A DNA stretch of 39,001 bases from Alphaproteobacteria bacterium. Lineage in GTDB: Bacteria > Pseudomonadota > Alphaproteobacteria > Rhizobiales > Xanthobacteraceae. The translations under genes and the position numbers were made by a program. Positions 17,629 through 26,565 of the stretch are shown one piece after another (the stretch's first letter is position 1; each line of letters starts with the position of its first letter). The notes beneath the pieces were generated by a model that worked only from the letters and a program-made list of their open reading frames with translations, made no database searches and was not told where the DNA came from. The stretch covers positions 1-39,001 of the forward strand of contig WQYW01000033.1 in the NCBI GenBank assembly GCA_009781045.1, in the 5' to 3' direction.

Positions 17629-18345
17629 ATGCACCGCATCCGAATGATCGTACCCGTCCCGGTTCCTGATGAAGCGCTGCGCCTCTTTGCCGCCCAGTTG
17701 CCAGCCGGACTGGTGCGCGACGACATCCAGGTCGATTTCGTCGCCAGCGGCGTCAGGCCGATCACACTCGACTCGCTCTATGAGATGACCATCGCCGATG
17801 CAGCGGTGCTGGAGGCCGGGCTGTCCGCGCAGAAAGAGGGCTATAGCGCGGTCTGCGTCAATTCGATGAGCGATTCGGGCGTTGCCGGGCTTCGTTCCGC
17901 TCTGACCATTCCCGTGGTTGGACCGTGCCAGGCCACCATGCTGGCAGCCTGTCTGCTGGGAAAACGCTTTTCTATCCTGACCATGTGGGAGCGCTGGCGC
18001 CCGCTCTACGACAAGGTCGCAACCGAGCAGGGCCTCAACCATCGCATGGCTTCGGTGCGTTCGATCGACGTGCCGCCGGATACCAGCGAACTGCTCTCCG
18101 GCAAGGAAGACAGCGTCTTTCCTCTGCTCGAGCGCGAGGCCCGCCTCGCCCTCGAACAGGATGGTGCCGACGTGCTGATCCTGGGGTCGACCACGATGTA
18201 CCAGTCGCACCGTTTTCTCGCCGGGCGCTTCCCGGTTCCCGTGCTCAATCCCGGCATCATCTCCTACAAGGCCTGTGAGGCTCTCATTGATCTCGGCCTG
18301 TCGCACAGCAAGGCCGCTTACGTTCCGCCGCGCTCGATGCTGTAA
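17629..18345 (+). CDS. Asp/Glu/hydantoin racemase-fold protein lacking both catalytic cysteines
   Basis: 238 residues; ATG 17629 has AAGGA 10 nt upstream. The two-lobed Asp/Glu/hydantoin racemase pattern is clear: 'GYSAVCVNSMSDSGVAGLR', 'IPVVGPCQATM', 'ILTMWERW', then 'ADVLILGSTTMYQS' and 'VPVLNPG'. In hydantoin racemases the acid/base pair are cysteines in C-F-x-D-P-G and L-G-C-x-x-M; aligning by the conserved D-x-G and L-G gives Ser79 and Ser187 instead. C76 and C100 are near but not at these positions. The standard two-cysteine racemisation is therefore unlikely. It may be a maleate-isomerase-like, decarboxylase-like or binding relative; related proteins are sometimes labelled HupH. It lies downstream of the hydantoinase subunits in the same direction. 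Confidence 0.8.
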   Translation: MHRIRMIVPVPVPDEALRLFAAQLPAGLVRDDIQVDFVASGVRPITLDSLYEMTIADAAVLEAGLSAQKEGYSAVCVNSMSDSGVAGLRSALTIPVVGPCQATMLAACLLGKRFSILTMWERWRPLYDKVATEQGLNHRMASVRSIDVPPDTSELLSGKEDSVFPLLEREARLALEQDGADVLILGSTTMYQSHRFLAGRFPVPVLNPGIISYKACEALIDLGLSHSKAAYVPPRSML

Positions 18346-18469
18346 GCCGGGCAGAGGCTTCGCACCAGCCGCCCGTCAGACGAAAAAAGCGACACGCTGC
18401 CCCGAAGTCCCCGATTCGGCGGCGGACCGACCTTGCTTGAAGGAGATCGACAAGACCCGGCTCATGCCT

Positions 18470-19456
18470 TCAGCGCCGCCTGCGCAAGGTCTGCGACGGG
18501 GTTTCGCCATAGCGTCTGTGATAGGCGATCGCGGCTCGCCCGAGATGGCCGAGCCCGGCGCTGAGCGCGCAGTCGGTGACGCTGCGCCGGTCCTCCGACG
18601 CGATCAGGCAGGTCCGGAACGCATCCAGCCGGATGGCCTCGATCATTTCGGTCAGCGTCGTGCCGCGCTCGCGGCGAAGCATGTTCTGCAGGGATCTGAG
18701 ACTCGACGCCCCGCTCGCCGCAGCGATTTCGGCAACGCTGAAGGGCCCGGAGATATTCGCCCGGATCCACTCTTCGGCTCGGGCAATCGCCCCGGCGTGA
18801 GCCGATTGCCCGGCGCGGTCGAGCTGGCCGCTCTGGTCATGGGCAAAGGAGGCCAGCACCAGCTGCATCAGGCATTCCGCCAGACCTCTGCGATAACGCG
18901 AGGAAATTCCAGCGCTCTCAAAACCCTCAAACATCTGGCGGACATGGTTGATCAGCACACGGCCGGCCGTGCCTGCGGTATCTACCGCAGGCGCGAAACA
19001 GATCGCTTGAGGCGGACGATCGATCATCGACGCCCATTGACGCTCCATGGCCTCGCGCTCCAGCAGCACCACCACGGTTTCACAGTCCGCCGACCATTGG
19101 ATGCGGACCGGGAGCGTCGGCGAGAGAATTGCCGCGGTCCCTCCCGGAGCCAGCAGCATTTCGTCCCGGCCGCAGCGAATCCTGCCGCTTCCCGCAATCG
19201 GGAACAGGAGCAGGAAACAGCGCGACAATTCGCCTGGATCGATGTCGACCTCGCAGCCATAGCGGATCAGGTTGAGCGAAAAGAAATCCTGGCGCACGGA
19301 ACGGAGCTGCGCATGAAAAGCGGGTGCCCCGGCCTCGCGGGGCGAAAGGAAATGTGGGGTGAAAATCCGCCCGATCTGGTGGCGGGCTTCTTCGGCGCTG
19401 CGCGTATCAACCACGGTGTGATGCGCCAGGAACTGTTGAGAGACAATGCTGTTCAT
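18470..19456 (-). CDS. AraC-family transcriptional regulator
   Basis: 328 residues. The ATG at 19456 is preferred (GGAGG 4 nt upstream); the open frame reaches 37 codons further but that part is not protein-like. Residues ~15-190 look like an AraC_binding_2 (PF14525) sensor domain ('HFLSPREAG.PAFHAQLRSV', 'LLFPIAGSGRIRCG'). Residues ~222-328 are the paired helix-turn-helix DNA-binding domain ('FSVAEIAAASGASSLRSLQNMLRRERGTTLTEMI', 'SVTDCALSAGLGHLGRAAIAYHRRYGETPSQTL'). It is convergent with the racemase-like gene, so it is the natural local regulator of the hydantoinase-type genes; this is inferred from position. The effector is unknown. Confidence 0.88.
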   Translation of the reverse strand: MNSIVSQQFLAHHTVVDTRSAEEARHQIGRIFTPHFLSPREAGAPAFHAQLRSVRQDFFSLNLIRYGCEVDIDPGELSRCFLLLFPIAGSGRIRCGRDEMLLAPGGTAAILSPTLPVRIQWSADCETVVVLLEREAMERQWASMIDRPPQAICFAPAVDTAGTAGRVLINHVRQMFEGFESAGISSRYRRGLAECLMQLVLASFAHDQSGQLDRAGQSAHAGAIARAEEWIRANISGPFSVAEIAAASGASSLRSLQNMLRRERGTTLTEMIEAIRLDAFRTCLIASEDRRSVTDCALSAGLGHLGRAAIAYHRRYGETPSQTLRRRR

Positions 19457-20117
19457 CCGGCCTCCGTCAAAGGATCGCCGTTTCAGCTTACACGATGTCA
19501 GTCCGGTTTCGGAACCTGAGAATTGGTTGTGTGCAGCGCACACCTGCCAATCCCGCGCCGCAACCACATGGTACGGCGCGACGCTCCTGGCAAACTCTTC
19601 ACAGAACTGCCTTCACCCCCACAACGCGGCTCGGAGATCCGCACGCGGTCCGACTCGCGGATCCGCTTCTGTTCCGGCCAGCCCCTGCCGTGAGGATCTC
19701 CGCTGGCAGCACCATCCTCCCTTCCTCACCCGATGTTGATGAGTGCGGGAGGAACGACGGCGATTGCAGGTACCCGCGAGAGCCGGCCCGATCGGGCGTG
19801 GTCTCCGATTCGCCATCTTCGACGAAAATCTGTAGTTGGCAGCTTGTTTGTCGAGGAAGGCAGAGTTCGTTTCCTGCACATTGTCGGTCGCGGACTTCCT
19901 CCTGCCGCGAACCCTCACTGCGGACTCCAAGGGGCCTCGTCATGCCGCGGGTCTGTTCTGCGCAGTTGTTCCCCGGACCTCCTCGCTGCCGCGGTCGGGC
20001 AGATCCTCTCACATCACAACCGAAGCCGACGTTCCTCCGAACCGAGTGGGCCATCCTGATGTTGTCGAACCCTGTGCGGGGCGTCAGCGCGCCCTTGTCG
20101 CGTCCTGGACCCGATCT
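19457..20117. other. Gene-poor spacer
   Basis: About 660 bases between the AraC gene start and the end of the HigA-like antitoxin. It should carry the AraC-gene promoter at its left end. No convincing gene, RNA or repeat was found. Confidence 0.4.
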
Positions 20118-20429
20118 TTACACTGTTTCTGTACGTGGACAGAGTTCGATCCGCAGCATCCGGTCAACTGCGTTTGCTGCCCTCGACAATGTACTGAGGG
20201 TGACGGAGGGATTCTCAGGGTCAAGCAGGCGATCCAGCTGCCGACGATTCGTCTGCATCCGCTTCGCCATGACGGTCTTTGTCATGCCCTCGTCCTTCAT
20301 CGCCTGGGCAATCTGCCAGGCGAGAACCCGCTTTATTGCCACCTCCTGCGCGTCCTGGAGCAACCCCTGACTGCTCAGGAAATCGTCGAAGGTTTCTTCG
20401 CTGATCCGACCCTTATTCCGTGTTTTCAT
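20118..20429 (-). CDS. HigA-like XRE-family antitoxin (intact)
   Basis: 103 residues. The central part 'VLAWQIAQAMKDEGMTKTVMAKRMQTNRRQLDRLLDPENPSVTLSTLSRAANAV' is an XRE-type helix-turn-helix of the HigA kind seen next to Gp49-like HigB toxins. The start has AAGGAA 9 nt upstream and overlaps the toxin frame's stop by 4 bp (ATGA), the usual toxin-first higBA order. The frame is complete and shows no lesion, although its toxin partner upstream is broken. It may persist as an orphan regulator or an anti-addiction gene against related modules. Confidence 0.82.
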   Translation of the reverse strand: MKTRNKGRISEETFDDFLSSQGLLQDAQEVAIKRVLAWQIAQAMKDEGMTKTVMAKRMQTNRRQLDRLLDPENPSVTLSTLSRAANAVDRMLRIELCPRTETV

Positions 20430-20762
20430 GACAAAATTTCCTTCTGACGCGTTCTCGCAAGACCGATGTCCTTTTGCGGCGTCTTCTGTGTCTTCTTAAT
20501 AAACCCGTGCAGCAAAACCATCCTGCCGTTCACAACGCAGAAAATGATCCGCGCAATTGTCCCATCGGTCAGATTGCAGCGCACTTCCCAAAGGCCGTCG
20601 CCAAGCGGCCGGCAGAGGGGCATACCCATGGGCTAACCAAACTCCACGGTCTGCAGATCGGCACCGAGAGCTTTCCGGTTATCGACGGCCATGTCCAGCA
20701 ACCACTCCCGAAACGGGTTTCCGCCCGGTTGCCGTCTCGTAAAAATGGGCTTGAAGCTTTTT
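20426..20762 (-). pseudogene. HigB-like (Gp49/RelE-superfamily) toxin, inactivated
   Basis: Homology to Gp49-type HigB toxins runs in three pieces on the minus strand: 'HFYETATGRKP', then one base out of frame 'REWLLDMAVDNRKALGADLQTVEFG', then after an in-frame TAG (20633-20635) 'PMGMPLCRPLGDGLWEVRCNLTDG..ARIIFCVVNGRMVLLHGFIKKTQKTP'. Restoring one reading needs removal of one T from the GTTT and reading TAG as TGG (Trp is usual there). The last 67 codons are open and begin with ATG at 20629, so a C-terminal fragment could still be made, but it lacks the N-terminal part of the fold. No obvious start codon remains at the right end. It ends in a 4-bp overlap with the intact antitoxin. Confidence 0.8.
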
Positions 20763-21670
20763 GACCCGATTTATCCTCGGGGACAGGATGCGTCAAAAAT
20801 GACACACCGTCAAGAACCTTCTCAAGCTCTTTATCGCGCGGCACACTTGGACGGAATAGCACGGCAGGAAAATCACCCCTCGCCAACAACTCTCTCTTGT
20901 GCGACCTCCTGCCAAACAGCAATGGCCGCACCTGCCGATTGCGGCATTGGACAGTTTCCCCAACCCATGCTCACGGTCCTCATCCGCAGCCACGCGCTTC
21001 CCTTCATGCGGTTGCGCGTGCCAAGGCCCGATCACGATTGGCTAAGTCGTAATCAAATCGCATGATGCAGCGAAAAATGAATTCGACCGGGGCATGCCCG
21101 CAACATTCATGCTCCCTCATTGCGCTCTGGCGATTTCTGTCGATTTCCATTCTTGCCTCTTGCGGCACTCTCCACCACGCCAGAGAAACGAGGCACAATT
21201 GTGCCAATCGCGGGAGGTATCCGCCTGGAAAGCAAGGAGGCTGTAAATCATATCCGCCCTCCGGGAATCCAAGCTTGGCTAATTTATAGACCCTCGCAAC
21301 ATCGTCCGCGATCTTGATCCGGTGCCGCGGCCGATCAGGCATGAGCCAACCACCACCGCGCGGCAGGCCGACCTCCGCCGCAACGCGCTGTCGTCGAGCC
21401 GCAACGCGGCTCCGACGCCTCCACATGCTATCGCGATTCTACGCCAAAGCGTCAACAAACCACAAAACGCTGCTTGCAAAGCACCATGGGCGCCACGCCC
21501 AATCACCTGAACCCAGAGCCGTTCTCTGCCAACACACCGTGGCAGCTCCTTCAACAACGATCTGGTCTCATGGATTTCGTTCCTCCTACTCGAAGCCCGG
21601 AGCGCTGCCCCCTGCGCGCCGCCCGCCCGCATGCTGCGACGAAAGCGCTCACTGCCAGTTTGCGGCCCTG
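20763..21670. other. Gene-poor spacer with a possible protein remnant
   Basis: About 900 bases. On the minus strand near 20780-20900 a stretch reading 'GDFPAVLFRPSVP' and 'VLDGVSFLTHPVPED' is more protein-like than its surroundings and may be a remnant of an unidentified gene upstream of higB, but I cannot name a family. The rest has no credible gene or RNA. Confidence 0.3.
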
Positions 21671-23380
21671 TCAGCCAGGCGTCATGTATACGTTTTTCTC
21701 CTTGGGCCAGTGCATGCGCCAGGCAAAGCCGATCTCCTTGACCGCCGCCGGTTTGACCTCGAAAGCCCATTCCAGCACTCCGCGTTTGTCCTTCACATTG
21801 GTTCGGGTCGGCGGAGTCGTCGAAGGCAGCATCTCGACCACGACATCCTCCTGCTCGCTGACCGGCAGGCGATCCTCGATCACGACGTTGACCGGGAAGT
21901 CATGCCCATTGCGCACGCTGGTCTTGAAAGCACGCTCGTCGACTTTCGACGTCAGGATGATGCCGGCCGAACCCTCATTGCGATTGAGCATCACGCGCTC
22001 AATCCGGACCTGGTCGTCGGCACCGAAGCCAAGCCGTATCGTTCCATCCTTGTCGGCGCGACCGAGCGTGGCACCACCAATGGCGACACCGTCGAGATAG
22101 GCCGTGACCCTTCCTGGCAGCAGCGGCGCATTTTCTTCCACGCGGAAGCTCGCCTCAAGATAGGCAGTGGCATCGACAACCGGTGCCGCCCGGACCACGA
22201 TGTCAGGAGCCAGCGTCGCAGCCGAGATCCGAAGATTCCTTGTCGCCTCATTTGCAGCCAGGCTGACCCTCCCGCCAATCGCAAAACGGGTCTGAAAATT
22301 TCCGAGCGCCGGAGCCGCCTCTTTCTCCTCAGCAGGCTCGTATCGTGCCTGTACGTGAGGCGGGAAGGCAGGGGCGCTCTCGGGAACCGGGGCCAGGTCA
22401 GCGCTGACCATTCGCTGCCCACGCGTCAGGGGCGCAGCCTGCCGGGGCGCGGGCTGCGAGGCATCGATTCTCGGTTCCCAGGAACGGACGATCAGGGAGC
22501 CGAGTTCCGGCGCCACGGCGCCACCCCGGGCGCGTGCCGTCGACAGCACCATGGCGACATTCGACCAGTCCTCGCCGGTAGCCTGCTGCACTTCGGCGCG
22601 TCGTACCAGTTCAAGTGCCGGCTTGTGATCGCGCCCACCGGTATCAAGCCGGGCGTCATAGAGCGGTGTCCAGTGCGCCCCGGCAATCGCATAGCTCACC
22701 CGCAACGTGGCCGAGGTCGGGGCTGAAGACCCGACCTCGATCCGCACTTCGAGCCTGTTCGGCGGTTTGGCTTCCCGCTCCGCCTCCAGTGCCGCCACTT
22801 TGCGATCAATGACGCGCTGTTTGCGTTCGGCATCGCGAATCGCTTTGTTGGCGCTTGCGATCTCCGCACCCACGGCGGAAAAGGCCGCCTGCCAGTCCCC
22901 AACCGAGCGCCCCGGGGCCTTGTCGCCGATCGTCGCCGAGGGCGAGAATTCGGCCAGGCGCTCGGCGAATTTCCGTCGGCCCTCTGCGGCGGCGCTGGCG
23001 TCCTGCAGATCGGAATGTTCATCTTTGAGGGCCTCAATCCGCTTGTCGATCTCGGGCAGATTGACCGGCTCCATTGCCTTCGGCTTGCGCGCATCAACCG
23101 CGCCAATCACGAGTTTCGCGCCCGCCTCCGCTTCCACCCGCAACGAGGTCGCATCAAGACCAAGGGGGAAGTCGGCGAGGCGTATTGTGCTGTCTCCGGC
23201 CGGCAGATCGACCCTGATCAGCCGCGTCACCCGGGCGCCGTCCGGGTAAACCACGACGGCGTCAATGGATGAGGGTGCAGCGATTTCGCCAGCCCGCACC
23301 GCGGGCAATGCCGCCACCGTCACCAAAGCCATGGCAGCAAGGCCCACGCTGTTCCGAAATCTGTTTCCGCTTCCACGCAT
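21671..23380 (-). CDS. Exported DUF4139 (MuiA-like, mucoidy inhibitor) protein
   Basis: 569 residues with a Sec-type signal peptide (basic start, hydrophobic 'SVGLAAMALVTVAALPAV', cleavage likely after 'VRA' near residue 30). It follows the MuiA/DUF4139 pattern: an N-terminal DUF4140-like beta domain ('VVVYPDGARVTRLIRVDLPAG'), a charged coiled-coil section (about 110-205, rich in Glu/Lys/Arg/Ala), then the DUF4139 beta-rich domain with 'LRVSYAIAGAHWTPLYDARLD' and 'VQQATGEDWSNVAMVLSTARA', ending 'IGFAWRMHWPKEKNVYMTPG'. The family is periplasmic or surface-associated with no established activity; the mucoidy name comes from a phenotype. It appears monocistronic. Confidence 0.82.
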   Translation of the reverse strand: MRGSGNRFRNSVGLAAMALVTVAALPAVRAGEIAAPSSIDAVVVYPDGARVTRLIRVDLPAGDSTIRLADFPLGLDATSLRVEAEAGAKLVIGAVDARKPKAMEPVNLPEIDKRIEALKDEHSDLQDASAAAEGRRKFAERLAEFSPSATIGDKAPGRSVGDWQAAFSAVGAEIASANKAIRDAERKQRVIDRKVAALEAEREAKPPNRLEVRIEVGSSAPTSATLRVSYAIAGAHWTPLYDARLDTGGRDHKPALELVRRAEVQQATGEDWSNVAMVLSTARARGGAVAPELGSLIVRSWEPRIDASQPAPRQAAPLTRGQRMVSADLAPVPESAPAFPPHVQARYEPAEEKEAAPALGNFQTRFAIGGRVSLAANEATRNLRISAATLAPDIVVRAAPVVDATAYLEASFRVEENAPLLPGRVTAYLDGVAIGGATLGRADKDGTIRLGFGADDQVRIERVMLNRNEGSAGIILTSKVDERAFKTSVRNGHDFPVNVVIEDRLPVSEQEDVVVEMLPSTTPPTRTNVKDKRGVLEWAFEVKPAAVKEIGFAWRMHWPKEKNVYMTPG

Positions 23381-24351
23381 CGGCAGGGTACCCCTTGAGA
23401 CTCAAAAATCCACATCCGGCTCGCGACAGGACGCCAAGTGCGGCTTCTGTTTTCGACGATCCGGCCAGCCTGTTCCTTTGCCATATCGGCAGGGAAAATT
23501 CCCGCCCTCACGAGAATTTGCGCCCTGGTGCGTGCGCGCATTCGCCAGCGCCGGGATCGCACACAATCGCACATCAAGTTGCCGAATCCCGAAATCCGGA
23601 AGGTGAGTGCGGGGCAATCCGCAGACCGCGGAACCGGGCTCGCTGCCAAGAAAGCTGCCAAGAAACATGCGTCGCGAAGATAATTTCAGGGACGCTCAAG
23701 GGCAGTACCGGGACGTTTGCGCAGCAGTAAATCCGAAATATGGGCCGCCGAAACCCGATAAACCCCGGATCCGCAGGTGGCCGGCATCCGGACGAATTGA
23801 CTGTCCGTGCCGGTGCCGCTCAGGGCAGGCACAACAGCCGCAGCAGCCAGCATAGCGCGGCAAGCAGAGCCCGTCGCCCCCATGCCGATCCGTCAACACG
23901 CTGAAGAAGACAGACGCAACCCGTTCGACCCGGCCGGGCATGACCTCCAGAAACGGACTTGTGCCGGCGGACCCCGGCTTTAAGAATCGATGATGTCACA
24001 GGGCAGGCCGATGGCAATGCCGGGGTGCCGGCAGCAGAGTCAGAACGAGAGCCAGTTCTCTCGGGCTCCTCCGCCATTTCCGGTAATCAGGGATCCACCT
24101 TGCGCACAGGATAGGGTGTCACCGCCGCGGGACCAGCAAAACTCGCCGGGCGCTGTGCCACGCCCCGTCCGGACATGGATGACCGCCAAGCTCCTGCGAA
24201 AACGAAAGAATCCATTAACCCCGCGCGGCCCGCCCGCCGTGCACCGCGATTTCGCGGCAGCCCGCAGGCTGGATGGGCCACCACGGACGCCTTGCCGAAC
24301 CCGGCTGCCATATTTACCTGTGCCGGCGCTGGTCTGGTCAGGAGGTCCGTC
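23381..24351. other. Divergent gene-poor spacer
   Basis: About 970 bases between the divergent MuiA-like and EI24 genes. A 12-bp direct repeat, GCTGCCAAGAAA twice in tandem, sits at 23642-23665. No credible gene or promoter was recognised. Confidence 0.4.
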
Positions 24352-25101
24352 ATGCTGGAAAATGCCATCAAAGCGCTGACACAGATCCTGTCGCCGCCGA
24401 TGCGCTCCATCCTGTGGCGTTCCATCGGCCTGGCGCTGCTCCTGGTGTTCGGCGTGGCAATCGCGCTGCAGCGGCTGTTGAGCTTCTTCGCCAATTCAGG
24501 GGAAACGTGGCTGGAGACCACGCTCGGTCCCAATTCCCACACCTCGCTTGAGGCCCTGTCCTGGGTGCTGTCGATCAGCAGCCTGTTCGGCATCCTGTTC
24601 GGCGGCTTCCTCCTGATGCCCGCCATCACCTCGCTGGTGGCCAGTTTTTTCGTCGATGAGGTGGCCCAGCATGTCGAGAGCGATCGTTATCCGACCGACC
24701 CGCCTGGTACTGCGCTGCCCTTCCTTCGCGCCATCACCGAAGGCAGCCGCACCGCGCTGCTCGCGGTTCTGGTCTATCTCTTCGCATCCCCCTTCGTGCT
24801 GTTTGCGGGTGCCGGTTTCCTGATCTTCTTTCTTGCCACGGCATGGCTGCTCGGCCGCGAATATTTTCTGCTTGCCGCCATGCGCTTCCGCCTCCCCGGC
24901 GACGCCAGGGCACTGCGCAAGGAAAACGCTTCCACGATCTTTGCCGCAGGCGCCCTGATCGCAGGCTTCTGCTCGATCCCCATCGTCAACCTCGCCACCC
25001 CGATCTTCGGCATGGCCTTCATGGTTCACATGCACAAGCAGCTGTCGGCACCCCCGAGCCGCACTGCGATCCAGCCTGCAGGATTTCTCGAGGGAAGGTA
25101 A
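24352..25101 (+). CDS. EI24-domain (CysZ-like) integral membrane protein
   Basis: 249 residues. ATG 24352 has GGAGGT 5 nt upstream, deciding the start although the frame is open further left. It has about four to six hydrophobic segments: 'SIGLALLLVFGVAIALQRLL' (about 21-40), a long one around 63-95, a pair near 125-165 and one near 190-220. The conserved family elements 'PAITSLVASFFVDEVAQHVE' and 'FFLATAWLLGREYFLLAAMRF' are present. EI24/CysZ proteins sit in the inner membrane; E. coli CysZ moves sulfate. No sulfur-assimilation gene is nearby, so sulfate as substrate is not supported here. It is probably monocistronic. Confidence 0.85.
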   Translation: MLENAIKALTQILSPPMRSILWRSIGLALLLVFGVAIALQRLLSFFANSGETWLETTLGPNSHTSLEALSWVLSISSLFGILFGGFLLMPAITSLVASFFVDEVAQHVESDRYPTDPPGTALPFLRAITEGSRTALLAVLVYLFASPFVLFAGAGFLIFFLATAWLLGREYFLLAAMRFRLPGDARALRKENASTIFAAGALIAGFCSIPIVNLATPIFGMAFMVHMHKQLSAPPSRTAIQPAGFLEGR

Positions 25102-25431
25102 CCGACCTCTTCCCTTCCCGCCTTTCGGCAGGCTGGCTCGAAATTGGCAGCGTCCGAGAGTTTCGACACGTCGGCGTGTGCGGAAATGGCGGGAAAGCCA
25201 GTTCTGTCTCTCGGACCGGAAGGCGTCCCGGCGACCAGCTGAGGGTAACGGCGCTGGCCATGACAGGATCAGAAGGCCACTTCCATTGCTCGACCCTCTT
25301 CTGCCGGATCCGCGCGGCACATTTCTCGCAACCGAACAGCGCCCGGTCGACAGGGCGCGCCTGAACCCGGGCGGATTTCGCGGCAATTGGGCGTGTCGGA
25401 TCCTTCGATGGTGAACGCTGAATGGCACTTA

Positions 25432-25481
25432 ACTCAACGCTTCCTGGCCTTCAGTCAACGATCATGCCCCTTTAGTCAACG
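25432..25481. repeat. Three direct repeats at an exact 21-bp period
   Basis: The octamer A(C/G)TCAACG starts at 25432, 25453 and 25474, so copies are 21 bp apart (two helical turns). A degenerate fourth copy, GGTGAACGC, lies at 25410. Only the octamer is conserved; the intervening 13 bp differ. Phasing on one helix face is what tandem operators or iterons look like. A 57-codon ORF with a good ribosome-binding site begins 44 bp after the last repeat. Confidence 0.6.
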
Positions 25482-25524
25482 CTCCCGGCAGGTGCCAGAC
25501 AGCCGCTGTTGAGGAGCATGGGGG

Positions 25525-25698
25525 ATGCGAAGGGATCGCGGATATGACCGCACAGGGTTCAGGTTCCGTTTCAGGAACCCTATGATGCAGCGCTATGTGA
25601 TCATCCAGGGCATTGAGAACGGGCTGATTCCCGAAGATGCAAGGACTGGTCTGCTCCGTCGACGCCAGGACGACCAGTCGCCTGTTTCACTGAAATGA
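25525..25698 (+). CDS. Short ORF, unknown function (57 residues)
   Basis: I do not recognise this protein. The ATG at 25525 has GAGGAG 8 nt upstream. The N-terminal 20 residues are arginine- and aromatic-rich (alternating R-F-R-F) and the rest is a soluble, mixed helix-like segment 'YVIIQGIENGLIPEDARTGLLRRR'. The phased direct repeats at 25432-25481 lie just upstream, where a promoter region would be. A nested hairpin (25554-25581) lies inside the frame. It could be a small DNA-binding or regulatory peptide, the tail of a larger lost gene, or chance. No support beyond the ribosome-binding site and local composition. Confidence 0.3.
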   Translation: MRRDRGYDRTGFRFRFRNPMMQRYVIIQGIENGLIPEDARTGLLRRRQDDQSPVSLK

Positions 25699-26565
25699 TG
25701 GGTAAAACTTCTGCTATTCGACAAGAGAATCGTCGGTTGTGAATCGTCGATTTGCTCCTCACTTGGCACCTTTTGCGATCTTCCTGTCACGCCGCGTCCC
25801 TGATCAACATAGGCTTATCGGGGATACACACCCAGGCTGCCGGCAAAGTTGATGAAGAAGCGTGCATTTCTACCCACGTTGAGGTTCCCCGCCGTCGGGT
25901 GAGACTGCCTCCAGCGATTCGTATCACGAGGGGACATCATATGAAGAGAGACGACGTCGTTGGAACTTCTCGAAGTGATCGGGGTCAGGGAGCGACACGC
26001 GGTGCCATTCCGAGGCCAGCAAGCGCCGGTGGATGGTGGATGCCTTGTCAACGTCTGCCTGCATTGGCGGCCCGTCATGGAGCAACCATACCTCGCGCAA
26101 GCGGTCCGCAGGTTCCGTCGGCGGCTTGCGCCATGGAGCGTCCGGGGCGCGATCCGGAGCCCAGCAGCGCGGGGTGCGGGAGGTTGCTTGGGAATTCATT
26201 TCCGCCAGGATCTGTGGCTCAGGGGTGCGCGCCGAGAGGCCGGGAATCGGGGAATAGACGCCGGCGGTGGCTCGGTCCCCGGTGGCGCCAAGGCTGAATT
26301 TGCGTTGCTCGCGGATTTCGGACTGTACCGTCGGTCACCTGGCCCTGGAACGGCAAACGGCAACGGAACGATATTGCTGCGCGATGAAAGGTCTGTGCTG
26401 CCCGTTCACGGGTTTCTGAGGATACTCTGGGGTCCGAGGCTGGTATCAACGCTTGCTTTCGGATCTTTGAAGGTCAAGGGCGAGAGCAGCCGAGCGCTTG
26501 ACTTCGCTGCCGCTTTTCCCGCATTGCGGCAACCGGGAGTGTCTCAACCAAAGGGGAGAGAGACG

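Larger units (their letters stand above)
25102..26565. other. Long gene-poor spacer
   Basis: About 1.46 kb. It contains phased direct repeats (25432-25481) and a 57-codon ORF (25525-25698), listed separately. A minus-strand stretch around 25960-26100 recalls the helix-turn-helix part of an IS630-type transposase but too weakly to call. The frame that runs into the SUMF1 gene from 25960 has non-coding composition before 26566. Confidence 0.4.

Noticed and set aside
16741..18306. 521-codon minus-strand frame across hyuB and the racemase-like gene
   Set aside because: Spans two well-supported plus-strand genes in antisense and has no family resemblance.
23642..23665. Direct repeat GCTGCCAAGAAA x2 suggesting an AAKK histone-like tail
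   Set aside because: The frame has no start signal or further lysine/alanine-rich sequence; two copies alone may be chance.
25554..25581. Nested inverted repeat (AGGGTTC...GAACCCT) that recalls a tRNA T-arm
   Set aside because: No acceptor stem, anticodon arm or CCA end can be drawn around it.
25924..26199. Minus-strand stretch resembling the helix-turn-helix part of an IS630-type transposase
   Set aside because: Only a few residues (STIHRRLL...EWHRV) fit; no DDE residues, terminal repeats or target duplication were found.
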